64,000 nt of DNA from Bryum argenteum. Its lineage: Eukaryota; Streptophyta; Bryopsida; Bryales; Bryaceae. How positions within the stretch are numbered: the stretch's first letter is position 1; every line of letters starts with the position of its first letter. Shown piece after piece: positions 31,708 through 44,800 of this stretch. The position numbers were made by a program, and so were the translations under genes. Under the pieces are notes generated by a model. The model worked only from the letters and a program-made list of their open reading frames with translations. It was not told the DNA's origin and searched no databases. The stretch is taken from NCBI GenBank assembly GCA_037043015.1, contig CM073330.1, positions 3,497,263 through 3,561,262 on the forward strand, written 5' to 3'.

Positions 31708-33652
31708 ATGAGAAGGAAAGAAAGAAAATGCACAAATGATCCACCGCTTACCCAACAACAATACTTCAACTCAGACTCGGAGTTCAACAAAGAAAGAAGC
31801 AGGGCACATCCACCAACCGCAGTAATTGGGGAGGATACAAGCGATTTTCTCGGCGAGCCAACCCGCAACAGGATAAGGGTGTCCACTGCCACCGAAACTT
31901 TGTTTCCAACAGTGCTAGTGTCTCCCGTGGGTGTAGCTACTGGGACACCCTCTTAGACGATAGGACACAACCTTTTCCAAAGTCCTGCAGGAGGAGGCAA
32001 TAACATTGTTGCATACGAGTGCCAAGGATTGTCTCCGTTGTCTCTTGAGTACAATCGAGGTCAGACTTTCAAGGGGGACAACACAACAATCTTGGAGGGA
32101 ACTAATTCACCTATTCGGACGCACACACTAACGCGTAACGTTCTATTAGAGTCAACAACTATGTCAGGATTACAGGTGAATGTTAGTGATACTCAACACC
32201 CCAATGCAGTTTTGCCAAGACAAGTGTGTGCCCAGACGACCTCACCAATTGGAAAAGAATCCGCAATTTGTGAAATACAAAGAGCATGGACTTTACTAGC
32301 ATCACTCTCGCAACATGAGCGTAAGGCATTTCTAGAGCACCACAACTTGCTAGAACGACAAGAGATAACCATGCAACTAAAGCGGCAGGGGATTGAATCG
32401 AAAGGGAGGGGCAAAGAGGGCATGAGGACGAGGGCTTTGTAGCCGTTGCGGGAGTTGATAACGTGGAATTCAGTAGACCTCCTAGCATGTCAACAGATTC
32501 AGGAGCAAAGTATTTCAAATCTCGGGAATCATGGCCTGAAGCCTCGGTTCGGAAAACGAGAGGGAAGAAACCCAAATCAGGTGCTACAAAGTCTCTTAGG
32601 AAGTATCGGCAGTCGTCCTTTAAAGACACGTTGAAGAAGTCAAGGCAAAGCATTTTGAATCTTGGCAAGGTTAGCGGAAAGAGACACGCTGAGGAGACCA
32701 TGTCATCATCCGAGTCTGAGTCAGAAGCACAAGTACTTGGCACTTGGGGATCTGTGCGAGACATTCCCAAAGTCAAAATAAACAGGTACTGTTTTCCCAG
32801 TAGTGTGTTCTGGGATCATATGAGGCCATACGTGTTTGATCGTGGCGCCTATGTTTTTCCAAGGCACATTGACTGGAACAAGCAGAGTGACACTCTGAAA
32901 ACCCGGTTTATATTACGTACGAGAGAAATATATGTTGGACCATGGGAGGCAAAGGGAGTAATGGCTGCATTAGGAAATAATCTAAGGGAGCGTAGAACTC
33001 AATTGAAGAAGCCCTTTAGGGTCTATAGGGATCCAATTAAACAATGTCAATCGACCTCGAGGATGCTCAGTAGAGTTGTGGAAGCGAATTCTTGAGGATT
33101 TGGACGAACAAAAAAAAAAAAAAAAAAAGCGAAGTTTGCCAAGTGCAAGGTGGCCGCTGACAAACGGGTGGCAAAGGTGGGATACTTACATCGATGTGGT
33201 CGAGGAGGGTATCGAGAAATAGTTGAAAAATTTGTAAGTGAATCTATAGGGTTGTTCATAATCGGTCACGTACTTTTTTTACATACTTTCTACAAATTTG
33301 CTATGAGTGATTTGTAAACTTCCTGTATATTTTCATTGATGTATTTATTGTCGATTGGTTTGTATTGAGTCTGCACGAGGACTAATTTGGTAGATCACTG
33401 ACTCGCACTCAAATTGAGTATGCCAGGACCTATGCTTGTGTAGGGTTGGAAAAGAAGACATTGCGTGACGAGAGGAGGAGCGAGTATAGCAAGGGGAAGA
33501 AAAAGCAAGTTTCAGAAAAAGACTCAGCGGAGGCATTTTTGGACACTTTGAATTCTGATACTGCAGGCTCACAGGAGGGGACTCATACCACATCCTCAGG
33601 CGCGGAATGTAGTGATGATGGCAGTTCATCCAATGCAACGGAAAATGAATGA
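31708..33652 (+). pseudogene. transposon-protein relic, Transposase_24-like
   Basis: Plus-strand coding in several frames: MRRKERKCTNDPPLTQQQYF at 31708; IQRAWTLLASLSQHERKAFL near 32270; a Ser/Lys-rich stretch with SSSESESEAQ near 32705; and a folded block (YVFDRGAYVFPRHIDWNKQ, LKTRFILRTREIYVGPWE). After a frame change at the A run (33110-33128) comes KCKVAADKRVAKVGYLHRCG, followed by LTRTQIEYARTYACVG and a Ser/Glu-rich end at 33652. Lys-rich sequence before a GxxGYxEIVEKF block resembles the plant Transposase_24 (En/Spm-associated) proteins. The frame breaks make it a pseudogene. The family link is by pattern only. Confidence 0.4.
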
Positions 33653-34585
33653 GAGCTTTAGTTAAAACGTCCGGAGATTGAACTACGCCTCCAACGTTGT
33701 ATTGGCCGAACCTCCTTGGATGTCTTGTGTGAGTCTTTACTCTTATCAATCATTAAAACCAATGTCGTAATAACAACCATGATTCTGCCATAGAGGGATC
33801 GATTATTTGAAAGTTCATTTGAGGAGAAATGCCTATCCAAATGAATGTGATGCCGAGTTGAACTGCTGCTACTTATTTACTTACTTCGTGGCTCTTTGTT
33901 TGCAGTTGCCATGGGCGGCAATGACTATATCAGAAATTATCTTCTCACAAGTGACAATACTACCAGGACCATTTACACCCATTTCCAGTTTCTTCAGCTT
34001 CTCATGTCAACTTACACTGCCCTACTCACACTATGTACTTATCACATACTTCTCACTTCAATATTCTAGCCCTTGAATCTTGTCGTCACAACATAACTCC
34101 TCTAACTTGTTTATGATATGGTGCACATGATACTAATCAATCCACCACGAGAAGATAGGCTTCCTAATTTGGACGAGATCATACGAGGTCTTTCTTTCTG
34201 CAAATCTCCTACATGTATCTACCAACACGAGAGAAGATGTTTCATCAATTGGTGCTTTACTATTATTTTTATCTATAGAAATAATCGTTTATATTTCAAT
34301 CACTGAATCCCTAACGTCAATGGACAGGTATAATCAGGCCTCGGCATGAGAAGAGTTACTTAACAATACTAATCTAATGTTGTTGCTTGCCTATGTAGAC
34401 AATGTACTATTGGGGTGCCAGGAAGTTCTTGATTTTGAATACTGGTCCTCTGGGGTGCACTCCATCTCGCCTTGCATTGGCCAACAGTGACGGCACTTGC
34501 GTGTCATGTGACAATGAGATGACAAACAGTTTCATTGGCTAGCTGAGGCCCCTCTCCGAGAATTGACAAAGTGACTCCAAGGCTC
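33653..34585. other. spacer without genes
   Basis: No coding sequence, repeat arms or RNA gene recognised. Confidence 0.45.
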
Positions 34586-34588
34586 CAT

Positions 34589-37201
34589 CACTAGAGGAAA
34601 ACAGTGATTTGTCCCGTGTTATTTCGCGTCAAAAGTGACGTTTACCCAGACTAGTCAAAATTAGTGTGGGTAACTTGACCACAATGACTTTTTGCATGTT
34701 AATCGGTTTAACATACTTCCGTCACTATTGACTATGGTTTAACAGCGAGTGTCATAGTAACACTCATGGATTTTGGAAGAACAGAACCGCGTTAAAACGA
34801 ACGGAACCACGTCAATGTTGACATGTACGCCCCCAGGAGGGGTAACTTTAGCACTTCATTTTTTACCCTCTAGTAATATTTAAATGATTAAATATACTCA
34901 TGATCCACGTAAAGCACCTTTCTTTTAACATTGATGACGTTTAAAGTGACATGGGCGACATTCAGTGTGTTACTTTTGACATATTCATAAATCCTACGTG
35001 GAATGCCCTGGTGATGTGGAAGGCTTATCTGGAGGATAGGGGTGATTAGGACAAGTTGGTTTTTGTCCCACGTGGATGTCAATAGTGACGTTGGCGTTTA
35101 TTTTGACGCACAATTGTGTCACCGTATGTTTAAGGAAACGTAATGACATAGCTGACGTGTCAAGTGCATTTATGATAGGGTGACGTGGCAGTTCGGGTTT
35201 GACTTGGTCAATGATCCTAGAGAGTGTCAATGGTGACGTAAATGTCAAAAGTAACATATATAATTTTAAACTGTGCTTTCGGGTTAGGGTTTGACATGCG
35301 GTGGCTAGGATTTGACCTGCGTCAAAATTGACGCACGTGTCTAAAAAGACATAGGATGTGTTAAACACTGATCCTAAAGATGTCATCTTGCATGCGTTTC
35401 TATTGACGCATGGTTAACGCCATCGAGTCATTACTGACGTCATGTTACTTGTATAACGTGAACGTGTCACTAGTGACATGATCACATCAACACAAGCATG
35501 TGAAGAAAGACGTCCACTATGACGTCTAGAATAACGTACTTTAGTCCGTTCAGAGGGATGACTTTCATCGGGGTGATGAACAGAGGCGGCTAGGGTTAGC
35601 CGCCATAGTTAGGTCATGGTACTTTTAGGGAAAATATAAGCTAGAATCTCACTCTTGCTTTCATTTCTACACATTTTGTGTTAGAGTTCTACAGTTTTAG
35701 AGATTAACGTGTTAGATTGTTAAAGTATGAGTTGTAGAGGTGTTGGAGTTTTACAAGTTTTTATTCTTTCTTTGCAATTTCTCTTCTTCACATTTTGTGT
35801 TAGAGTTCTACAGTTTTAGAAAGTAACATGTTAGATTGTTAAAGTATGAGTTGTAAAGGTGTTGGAGTTTTACAAGTTTGTCTTCTTTTTTTGCAATTCT
35901 TAGGTTGTTCAAGAGTTGCATTGGGATGATCTCCATCACAGTTTGATTGCATGATGTGCCTTATTAAACTCAGCGTGTCCGTGGTAATGTGTGTTGTGCA
36001 GATCAAAAAAAATCGAGCATGAGGAAACCCAGAAAGTCACTCTACGGCGGCTAGGGTTTTTGCATCAAAAGTGACGCGCCCGTCAAAAGTGACATAGGTT
36101 GTGTTAAACACTGTTTTTAGAGACGTCATCATATAGAGTACTTGAATGCGTCACTATTGACGCAGGTTTAACGCTAGCGCGTCACTTTTGACGTAGTGTA
36201 ACGCAAGGAGTACCCTAGCACATAGCACATATATGTAATCTTTATGCTTTATGCTACTCAATACTTGCAACTTTGTACCAGTGGCTAATTTTCCATCTAA
36301 TATAGCGAAAGCAATGACCAGGTTTATCTTGCACTCCATTTCGTGTATGTTTCTGTCAGAGTGTGTTATGTTTGACTTTGCATTTACGTTATCAAATGTG
36401 TCATGTAACGTCACTTTTAACGTTTTCATTTCCGTCATATTGTGTCATGTTGTGATTCTTTTGACACACATCTGCCATCGAGTTGCGTCGAATGGATGAC
36501 GTGGCGAACGTCATCCTACATCTTGTCTCTTTACTTGAAACACGCTAAAACACGTGACATTCGTGTTTAAGTGCGTCAACTTTGACACAAGGCCGTGTTT
36601 CTTTTCACACATAACTTGATAACGTGAATGTCACCCTACGTCTAAAGACACATCCAAAACGCATTAAAACAAACGACATTTGTGTTTAACAATATTAAAC
36701 AACGTCTAAGGATGTTTTGGAAATCGCGTTAAAACAGAGGACACAAGTGTTCCTCAACGTCAATGTGGACACTATTTCATGTTTCTTTTGACACAAACTC
36801 TGAACCTCTTTCACATTTTAGGATGTGGCCACGTGTCACGATCTCAGCCACCGAAATTTAAATGCCACATCAGATTTCCGATGCCACATCAGATCAGATT
36901 TCATCCATCACAAGGATGAAAAGTTGTCCCACGTGGCATGTACAAACGCGGGGAAACTGACATGGAAAGTAATTTACTTACCAAGTTACTGACCCTCGAT
37001 AACTTACCCAACTGGAAAAATGTCATTTTAACACTGCGTCATAAATCATTTGTCCCCGTTAACATTTTTTAACACTACACGTTAAACTCAAAAGACGTCC
37101 GTGACATTTTTGATTTATTTGCGTCACTTTTTTTGTCCGCGTTAAACCGCGTTAAAAACAGCGTTAAAAATAGTGTCCGAGGACCCTGTTTTCCTCTAGT
37201 G
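34589..37201. mobile_element. non-autonomous CACTA (En/Spm) transposon, 2613 bp
   Basis: Perfect 16-bp inverted termini CACTAGAGGAAAACAG at 34589-34604 and 37186-37201, flanked by an exact 3-bp target duplication CAT (34586-34588 and 37202-37204). CACTA ends with 3-bp duplications define this superfamily. The interior has no transposase. It is packed with short copies, in both orientations, of CGTCAAAAGTGACG-like and GTTAAA-like motifs (for example 34628-34641, 36062-36094, 36150-36200, 37110-37175), which match the subterminal transposase-binding repeats of CACTA elements but extend through nearly the whole body. Confidence 0.92.
35672..35900. repeat. 119-bp direct duplication inside the CACTA element
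   Basis: Two copies beginning CATTTTGTGTTAGAGTTCTA at 35672 and 35791, each ending in TTTGCAATT. They differ at a few bases. A looser duplication of about 100 bp joins the regions 35330-35440 and 36070-36200 around TGTTAAACACTG. Confidence 0.85.
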
Positions 37202-37480
37202 CATGTTCTTGTATGGAATCTTATATGATGTGGTTAATGACCTCTTCCAGGATCCACTCCCTTCTGGTAAGATCCATTCCTTACATGTGTGACTCAGATG
37301 TAAAAATTTGAAGCCATCAATGACTGAAATCGCATGCTTACATGCATGCAGGATTCAATGCGGAGAATGAGGGCTACTCTGGTGCAACTGTGCAAGGACG
37401 TTCAACGGCCAGCTCCCCCCTTTGCCGGTGATAGACAGCCTCTGCACATATCGATGCGAGTATATTTTCTGGGACCCTTA

Positions 37481-37878
37481 GAGCATCCTCAATGGACTCG
37501 GTAACAGGTCCCGCCAACGGCTCTAATCGTGAGTTCACCAAAAAGTCGACCCAATGGTGACGCTACAGCTCCCTTCACCCTGACGAGTCCGCTATTGGAG
37601 CTCCCCCTCTCCCCATATTTTCCAGTTTTGCAGGGAGACGCAGTACTCAGGCCAAGAGGAGTCAAAGGGCCATGATGGAGCATCTAATCATTTATCTATT
37701 GTTCCAAATCTTGATTGCCCTCACAGCTGGTGCCAAGTGGCGAGCCAAAGCAAATGGCGGGCGCAGCTGCCAGACACACCATTGAGGGCGCCTCCGCACT
37801 GCCTGCCCCACCAGCAGAGCGGGGCCCTGCGAAATGGCGTTGGCGGTCCTTTGTTCAGAGCATCCATTGAGGATGCCC
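37481..37878. mobile_element. Tourist-like (PIF/Harbinger) MITE, 398 bp
   Basis: Inverted termini GAGCATCCTCAATGG (37481-37495) and CCATTGAGGATGCCC (37864-37878) match at 14 of 15 positions. They are flanked by TTA on both sides (37478-37480 and 37879-37881). A TTA duplication with GRGC-type ends is the PIF/Harbinger signature. A second inner copy of CCATTGAGG is present at about 37780. No transposase, so non-autonomous. Confidence 0.85.
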
Positions 37879-37904
37879 TTACCACTCCACTCAGGCAGTC
37901 AATG

Positions 37905-38742
37905 TGCTCCTGGATACTCGAGCTTTCAACAGATCCCTGACTGGTCACCATATCCCCACGAACGTCCAGCAACTCTCCACTGTGATTCTTTGAAGAGGCC
38001 TCTAGATATTGCTTCATTGCTCGGTGAAGCGAGTAGCATAGAGTAGGGTATGAAGATATACAACGATTTCAGTCATTAATATTTTGATAGCACTTCAAAT
38101 GTGAAAAAATCAATTTGCTCTGAAAGTGTCATTCATGTTTTTTATCTACCTTAAGGGAATTCTGAAATTACTAAATTATATTACAATGGTCGGAAGAAGT
38201 GAGCATAGAATCAAATTACCAATGCAGATTATATATTTAATTTAATATTTTTAAAATAGAACTTCAAAATGGAAAACCCGTCATTCAAGTTAATTTGTGG
38301 TGACCGAAATAGTAGGAAATGGTTGATATAGGGTGGGTAAATATAGTAAATTAATTTTACTACAAGATTATTAGCATGGAGCGGCAGTGGTACAAGTAAA
38401 TCAACGTGGTTAATCCATCCATTGTTTAATAAGGATTTACATCTACTGTGTAACTAAATTATAAAAAAACGTTGAAGTAAAAAATATATTTACATTGAGT
38501 GGCAAATATTTAGGAATGTGAATTGTTGACATGAATATTAAAGTATATTAGAATATTGATTATTTACTATAAAGAATTCTTGCCAGGTAATATCCTTGGT
38601 AAAATTGAATTCTACTACATTGTAGAAACTTGCTGGACACGTAAAATTAAAACCTTGTAAAGGTAATCTAAAAAAAATAAAATTAATGTTGAATGTGGAA
38701 TTGGGTAAGGGGGGGTGTGAAAAACGCATCGAAGTCAATCTT
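37905..38742. other. AT-rich spacer
   Basis: No gene recognised; increasingly AT-rich to the right. Confidence 0.4.
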
Positions 38743-39322
38743 AACCCCTAACCGTCCGTGTGTGTTTTTGGAGCTCAAAACCTCAAAACTGCGATTTTCT
38801 ACCTCTATGCACTCCCGGAGATGTGAACAAATTTGTTTCCGCCTTTTAATATTTCCAACCGTAAGATTTTGTACCTAAGACTATTTTTAGTTACTGTTCC
38901 AAAAATTGACCGTTGGATGTTTACCATTTGAGAGATCATAACATTTAAAGTTTGTCTCCCAAGTTTTTTGGGCATTTTGAAGATTGTTTCTGGAAGTTTT
39001 GGAGGCTACCCTTGTAAAATTGGTAAATGTTTTGACTTGTGTCACTTTGGAACTCAAGTAGTGATTTTTTTATGAACATATTTCAAAAAAAAAAATTCAA
39101 AAAAAGACTAAATTTAAGCTGCCCTTTTTGGACTTCAAACCTAAAATTTCTAGATGAAGGTTTTAAAATTGGAATTTGGCTTTGCAAATTTTACCACATA
39201 CTTTTTGGAGTATGAGGAACACCGAGTAAAAATTTAGGCAAAAAATATTACTTTTAACACCTTTATCTAGGCTGCCCGAAATTGCAAAAACCCGTTTCGG
39301 GTTTTAAGGACGGTTAGGGGTT
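38743..39322. mobile_element. 580-bp MITE with AACCCCTAACCGTCC termini
   Basis: Perfect 15-bp inverted termini at 38743-38757 and 39308-39322. The CCCCTAA end is shared with the MITE at 28094-28361. A single end-like sequence (GACCCCTAAAGTTC, about 40948) marks a possible third, truncated member. Confidence 0.75.
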
Positions 39323-41855
39323 GAAAGAAGATGTGGGACCCCTGTACAACCTAGGTAGGGCCAGGGTTCCCAATCCCATGGCGTTCCCAATAGTGGCGTT
39401 ACAATTGCACCTCCCTTAACGTCATACCTTCATACTACCGTATTTACCGTATGCTAAGCAACGTTTGGAGGATGAACAAAATGTCTAAGTCTAATGTATT
39501 TAGCAACACCTGAGACGTTGTTATAGGCCCCAAATTCTAGTAGTGTCTGGTGAGGATTATCGTTTCTGATATTTTTTATGACACTTATGATGATTCCATT
39601 CTGACTGAATCGTCCATATTGACAAGTTTCGTGCAGCTCTTACTTGTGTTGATTGTCTTAACTTGTGATGTTCAAGGACTAGCAGATTTGAAAGAGCGAT
39701 TAGATTCCTGGTTGGGTGTATGGAATTGCTCATCCGTTTGTGCAGCTCTTACACTCATCAAAAATGAAAGAACAAGCATTGGCAGTTTTCTTCATAGAAA
39801 AGTATCAACTTACATCATAATTTAAAATGAGAAGTATACTGTGATTTTGTTGATTATTGAAGCCAGGGTTGGAAAAGATTGCAAATGAAACTCCTGTATC
39901 TACGAGTTGTTCAAAGGACAAAGAGCTTCAGCTTTTCACGTATAGGGTTAAGCTCTGGCCTGAGTGCATCACACTCTATTACATGCCCGAGGGCGAAGCC
40001 CGAGAGCGTGTAATAGCACGTGGCGCGCGAGGGCTGGGGCTTAATCCGGCGTTAAGCAGTGCGTTAACGGTGCATCCCACCATTAAAAAATTTAACAGTG
40101 CGCAATGCACGATTAAATCTGCCCGTGGAGAGCCCCATGAATTTTGTGGTTGATTACAAGCATCGAATAGGTAAGGGACAAAGCCTGGCAGTGCTTAACG
40201 ATGATTGTTTTGTTTGATTACGTTGTGTTGTTTTAGTTTACGACGGAGAAAATTATTGTGTAACCATTTATCATGATCTCGATCAAAACAATTCTGCTAA
40301 GATGAAGCTCGTTTTTGACAAAATTTTTTTTTATGGTTCCCAAATAAAACTTTATTTTGTGTAATAAAATTATGATTTTGTTGAACCCTAAAGGTGAGCA
40401 GCCTCAAAACTACCAAAAACTCTCAAATTTGTTCCAGAGCTACCAAAAACTGTCAAATATGTTCTCTTTTGATGCAAGATGGAAATTTTGAAGTTTGACA
40501 AGTTTTGGAATATGTAACCCAAGGATCTTGAACCTCGCTTGCACATGTACTTGCATATTGAATCTTAGATTCAAATTCCTTACAATTTGTGAGATCGTAA
40601 TTTTCAAAGCTGGAAAAGAAGTTTATTTCCATGTTTTAAAATGGCAAAGTAGTGTTTTGGCGGCCAAAAAAACCCATTTTTGGTACAAAATTTTGTATGA
40701 GGCTCTCCTTGTTCCTAGGTGAGTTAGGAACATGTCTATGGAATTTTTACCCTCATACGATCTATAGAAATGCTTGATTATGCACATGGAGGTATTTTGA
40801 AATCAAATAGAAAGGCATGTTTTCAACACTTAAAAAGGCAAGTAAAAAAATATTGGATTAAAAATCCAAATCATGCCTTACTACCTTCTCTACAAGCAAA
40901 AAAAAAGAACGAAACTTGAAAAAACTCAAATATCTACACCTTGACCCCTAAAGTTCTTTGATATACATACTTTCTTTTAAACTTTGAGAATTTTGAATAC
41001 CTCCGATAAAGTATCATAGATCTTATTTTCTACTTTTCCAAATAGATGTAGAGAAATCAAAGAGTTTCAAAGAGACTAGTTTTTCACACTAAAAGGACCC
41101 ATTTTGCAATTTAGGAATTATGAAACAATCAATATTGACACCCTAAGTGGAGGAGCTAAAAAAGAAATTTATTCAGGGTAATTGTAAGAATTTAATTTTG
41201 ACTTTTTTTTGTGTTATAATTGACTACAAATTTTCTACTCAACTTTCAACTAACCAAATTGTAAAAGCGGTAATAAAGTTTGAAAAAAATTTTGACTTTA
41301 TTCCAATCTCATATACTAAGATTTTAATGTTAGGCTTCCTTTAATTATGAGATCATAGTCTCTAAAGTGAGTTGTAATTTGTGGTCTATTGTCAACTACT
41401 TTTAAACACACGAAAATCATCCAAGTGCATGACCCTATATATATTAAAATCAACTTGGATGTTTCAATTGCAATAGAATTTATTGGTTTTGAAAATTGTG
41501 GGTTGAAAAATGTTGTACAACGAATGTAGAAATAATCAAACTAACAAGCTTGTAAGACCTAATCACAATCAAACTTTCAAACTTACTACTAAGTTATTTT
41601 ATTTCAAGTTTATTGTGTCATGAGCTCACCCATTATGTGGTTAAGAGAATTTGTAAAATAGGAGAGAAAACTCAGATATTTCCTTGACCTATAATTTATG
41701 TATGCAATAGAATCTTCGTATAGCTCTCTTGTAGGTGATGATAGATTTTGAATACATCTCAAAACTTGACAGATATTTGTATATTTTACTTGAATGATGA
41801 AACCTATGTTACCTTTGATGTTTGATAGAACTTTGATTTTGACCAATTAAAGATA
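39323..41855. other. long AT-rich region with one GC-rich island
   Basis: No gene supported. At 39970-40140 lies a GC-rich island: CTATTACA and TGTAATAG form an inverted pair around a GC-rich loop, followed by GCGTTAAGCAGTGCGTTAACG-type repetition. It may be a small unnamed repeat. The rest is AT-rich, with a possible MITE end near 40948. Confidence 0.4.
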
Positions 41856-44800
41856 ATGGATGAAGTAGATTATCTACCAATAGATGATGATCCGTATTCT
41901 TTAGACGATGAACCTAAGATTACAGCTTCAGACAAAGTAGATGCGGATGCAGAAGAAATTACTATTGTCAACATTAATTTTGAAAGTGTCGATTATGAAA
42001 TTGGTACAAAGTTTCTCAGCTTTAATATACATATAGACTAAAAAAATCACATTATACAAAAATATACCTATAATTGTAAAGAGGATATTGATCAAATTGG
42101 TGATAAAATTGTGACAAATGTTATATACCACTTACTTTGCTCAAAATTTCATAACCGTATTTTGATTGATATGATAGAGAAAAATGAGGCATTCTTGCAT
42201 AATGTTCCAACAAACAAAGAAACATCTTTATCATATGATACTTTGGACGATATAACTAAAGATGTTGTTACAAAGAAACCTAAAAAGAGGACAAATGTTT
42301 GGACTAAAACCAACGCACGAAAAGGAAGTAAAAAACCAAGGGCCTTGAAGTTTCCACATGAAGATAAAATTGAAAAAGCATATGATACAGATCTCAATGA
42401 TCCATATTTATTAGAAGAAAAAGATGGGATTCACTTATCAAAGGTGATTCTTCTTATGCAATATACATATTTTAATGTAACTATCACTACATATGTACAG
42501 TCGGGTACAGAAATAATTCGAACTGCATTTGAAGGCAGTTTTTGAAAAAACTTTGAAATGTGCCTGTATACTCAAAAATGATTGGAATTGCAATCCGTAA
42601 AAGGCGTTGGAACCACGTCAGAATGTTTTACACTATCATTGCAAAAAATTGCTTCTTTTTTGTAAAATTTCTCAAAGAACTAAAACTCTACATGTTCTAT
42701 CCACAATTGACCACTGTCGCTTTGTGCTTCAATTACAATGTTCATTTTCACTTGCAAAATTGATATGGGTGCCATAAGTTGTTCTTTAGATACTTGAGCT
42801 CATGCTTATTGGATCATTGATATGTTCCTTGTTTGTTTCTTGGGTAGGAGGAATGTCTTAGAATGTGCTTGTGACTAGTCAATTTTTCTCAAAACTTTGT
42901 GAAGCCATTCACACCACTAGAAATGTCCTACAAGAACTTAAAAGATGGTTTGATAAAGTTAGGGTGATTACTTTCATAAGCTCATTGCCAAACTCAAATT
43001 CTTTTAGCATTCTTGCCGAGTTTAAATCAAAGTTCAATTTCACACCTTAAGTGTTGATTGGAAACTTATCACAAAACTACTCCAACTCAAAAGTTTAGAG
43101 GGAGCAAGTATTTTTGAACATTCAACAATGAGCTCAAGTAGCTAAAGAACAACTTATGGCACCCATATCAATTTTGCAAGTGAAAATGAACATTGTAATT
43201 GAAGCACAAAGCGACAGTGGTCAATTGTGGATAGAACATGTAGAGTTTTAGTTTTTTGAGAAATTTTACAAAAAAGAAGCAATTTTTTGCAATGATAGTG
43301 TAAAACACTCTGACGTGGTTCCAACGCCTTTTACGGATTGCAATTCCGATCATTTTTGAGTATACAGGCACATTTCAAAGTTTTTTCAAAAACTGCCTTC
43401 AAATGCAGTTCGAATTATTTCTGTACCCGACTGTAGTTTCTTATAAAGCCACAACTTGTATATTGAATCTTAAACTCGGCATTATTCTGATAATTAAGAA
43501 GTATTTCAATGTAGGATCAAAAAGCTGAGAAAGTAGAGTTATCATCAGACAAGTTACAAGCAAGTAGTGAAAAAGGTTACCGAATGGTACGCGCCACTCG
43601 TGGCGTTTTGGAAGGTGCTTGGTATTATGAAATTGTTGTAAAAACATTGGGGAAAACAGGACATACTCGCCTCGGATGGAGTACATGGAAAGGCGACTTA
43701 CAAGCTCCAGTTGGATTCGATTGCAATAGCTATGCATATAGGTATACATTCATCAAATGTAATGCATTGAAAAAATTAATTTGTGTACATGCCAAAAAAT
43801 TTATGAAATAGTTTCTTATATAATTTTTTTAATAGAGATGTTGATGGGAGTAAGGTACATAAAGCCCTTCGAGAACCGTATGGCAATGCTTATTTTGAAG
43901 GTGATATCATTGGATTTTATATAAATCTACCAAATGGAGCTGATTATATTCCAAACTACAATCACTATGCTCACAAAGCAAGTAAATGTTCGTTAGCGAC
44001 GTCATTAGAGAAAAAAGAATGCTTCTTGAAGCGCGTCCCAGGTGACATTTATTCCTTTTCTAATACATGACACTATAGTTATATAAAATGGTTACATTGA
44101 TGTAGTATCAATAGAAATATTAAGTTCACATAAAGTTACAAATTTCCTTGTTTTAAACCTAAACACAATATCCAAAATAGGCAAATCCTCTAAGATTACA
44201 TGGCTCATCCAGTAGAACTTTTGTAAGTACGATAAGATATCTAAGCGCCTATTTAAGTGAATTCATTTTCTCACGACAATTTTGAAATGTCTTTTGGAAA
44301 AATTAGGTAGTGAGATTTCATTTTACAAGAATGGCGAGTGGCAAGGTGTTGCCTTTAGAGACATATTAGGTGGCGAATATTTCCCTGCAGCTTCTATGTA
44401 TACACTTCCATCACCAGAAAAGAAATGTTGTGTCCAATTTAACTTTGGTCCGGATTTTATATGTCCTCCAAAAGATTGGAATGGTTGTCCTATTCCACTG
44501 CCCATGTCAAAAGCTCTACCTCCTAAGAATATAATGTCAACACCTCTTGAACCATCTCCAAGAAACAATCGTGGTGAAAGCAAAAAATGGATTTCTAGAA
44601 CCAAAACCAATGGCATGCAGCGAATGACCGCAAAGTGTGGCTCACAATCTATTGTTGAAGGTAAATCGCTGAGTGGAAATGAAAGTGTGTGTCGAACCAA
44701 AAGAACTGGTGAAGAACAAGATAAAGGAAAACGGATAAGAGTCTATGGGAAGAAAGGATACTTTGGACGAGGCAGAAAAACAATTGGATTATTCCCATGT

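Noticed and set aside
37737-37940. A short plus-strand protein gene
   Set aside because: It lies across the end of the Tourist-like MITE and has no recognisable features.
42560-43371. Two nearly identical 67-residue proteins on opposite strands
   Set aside because: They are the two arms of the foldback element and have no start context or homologue known to me.
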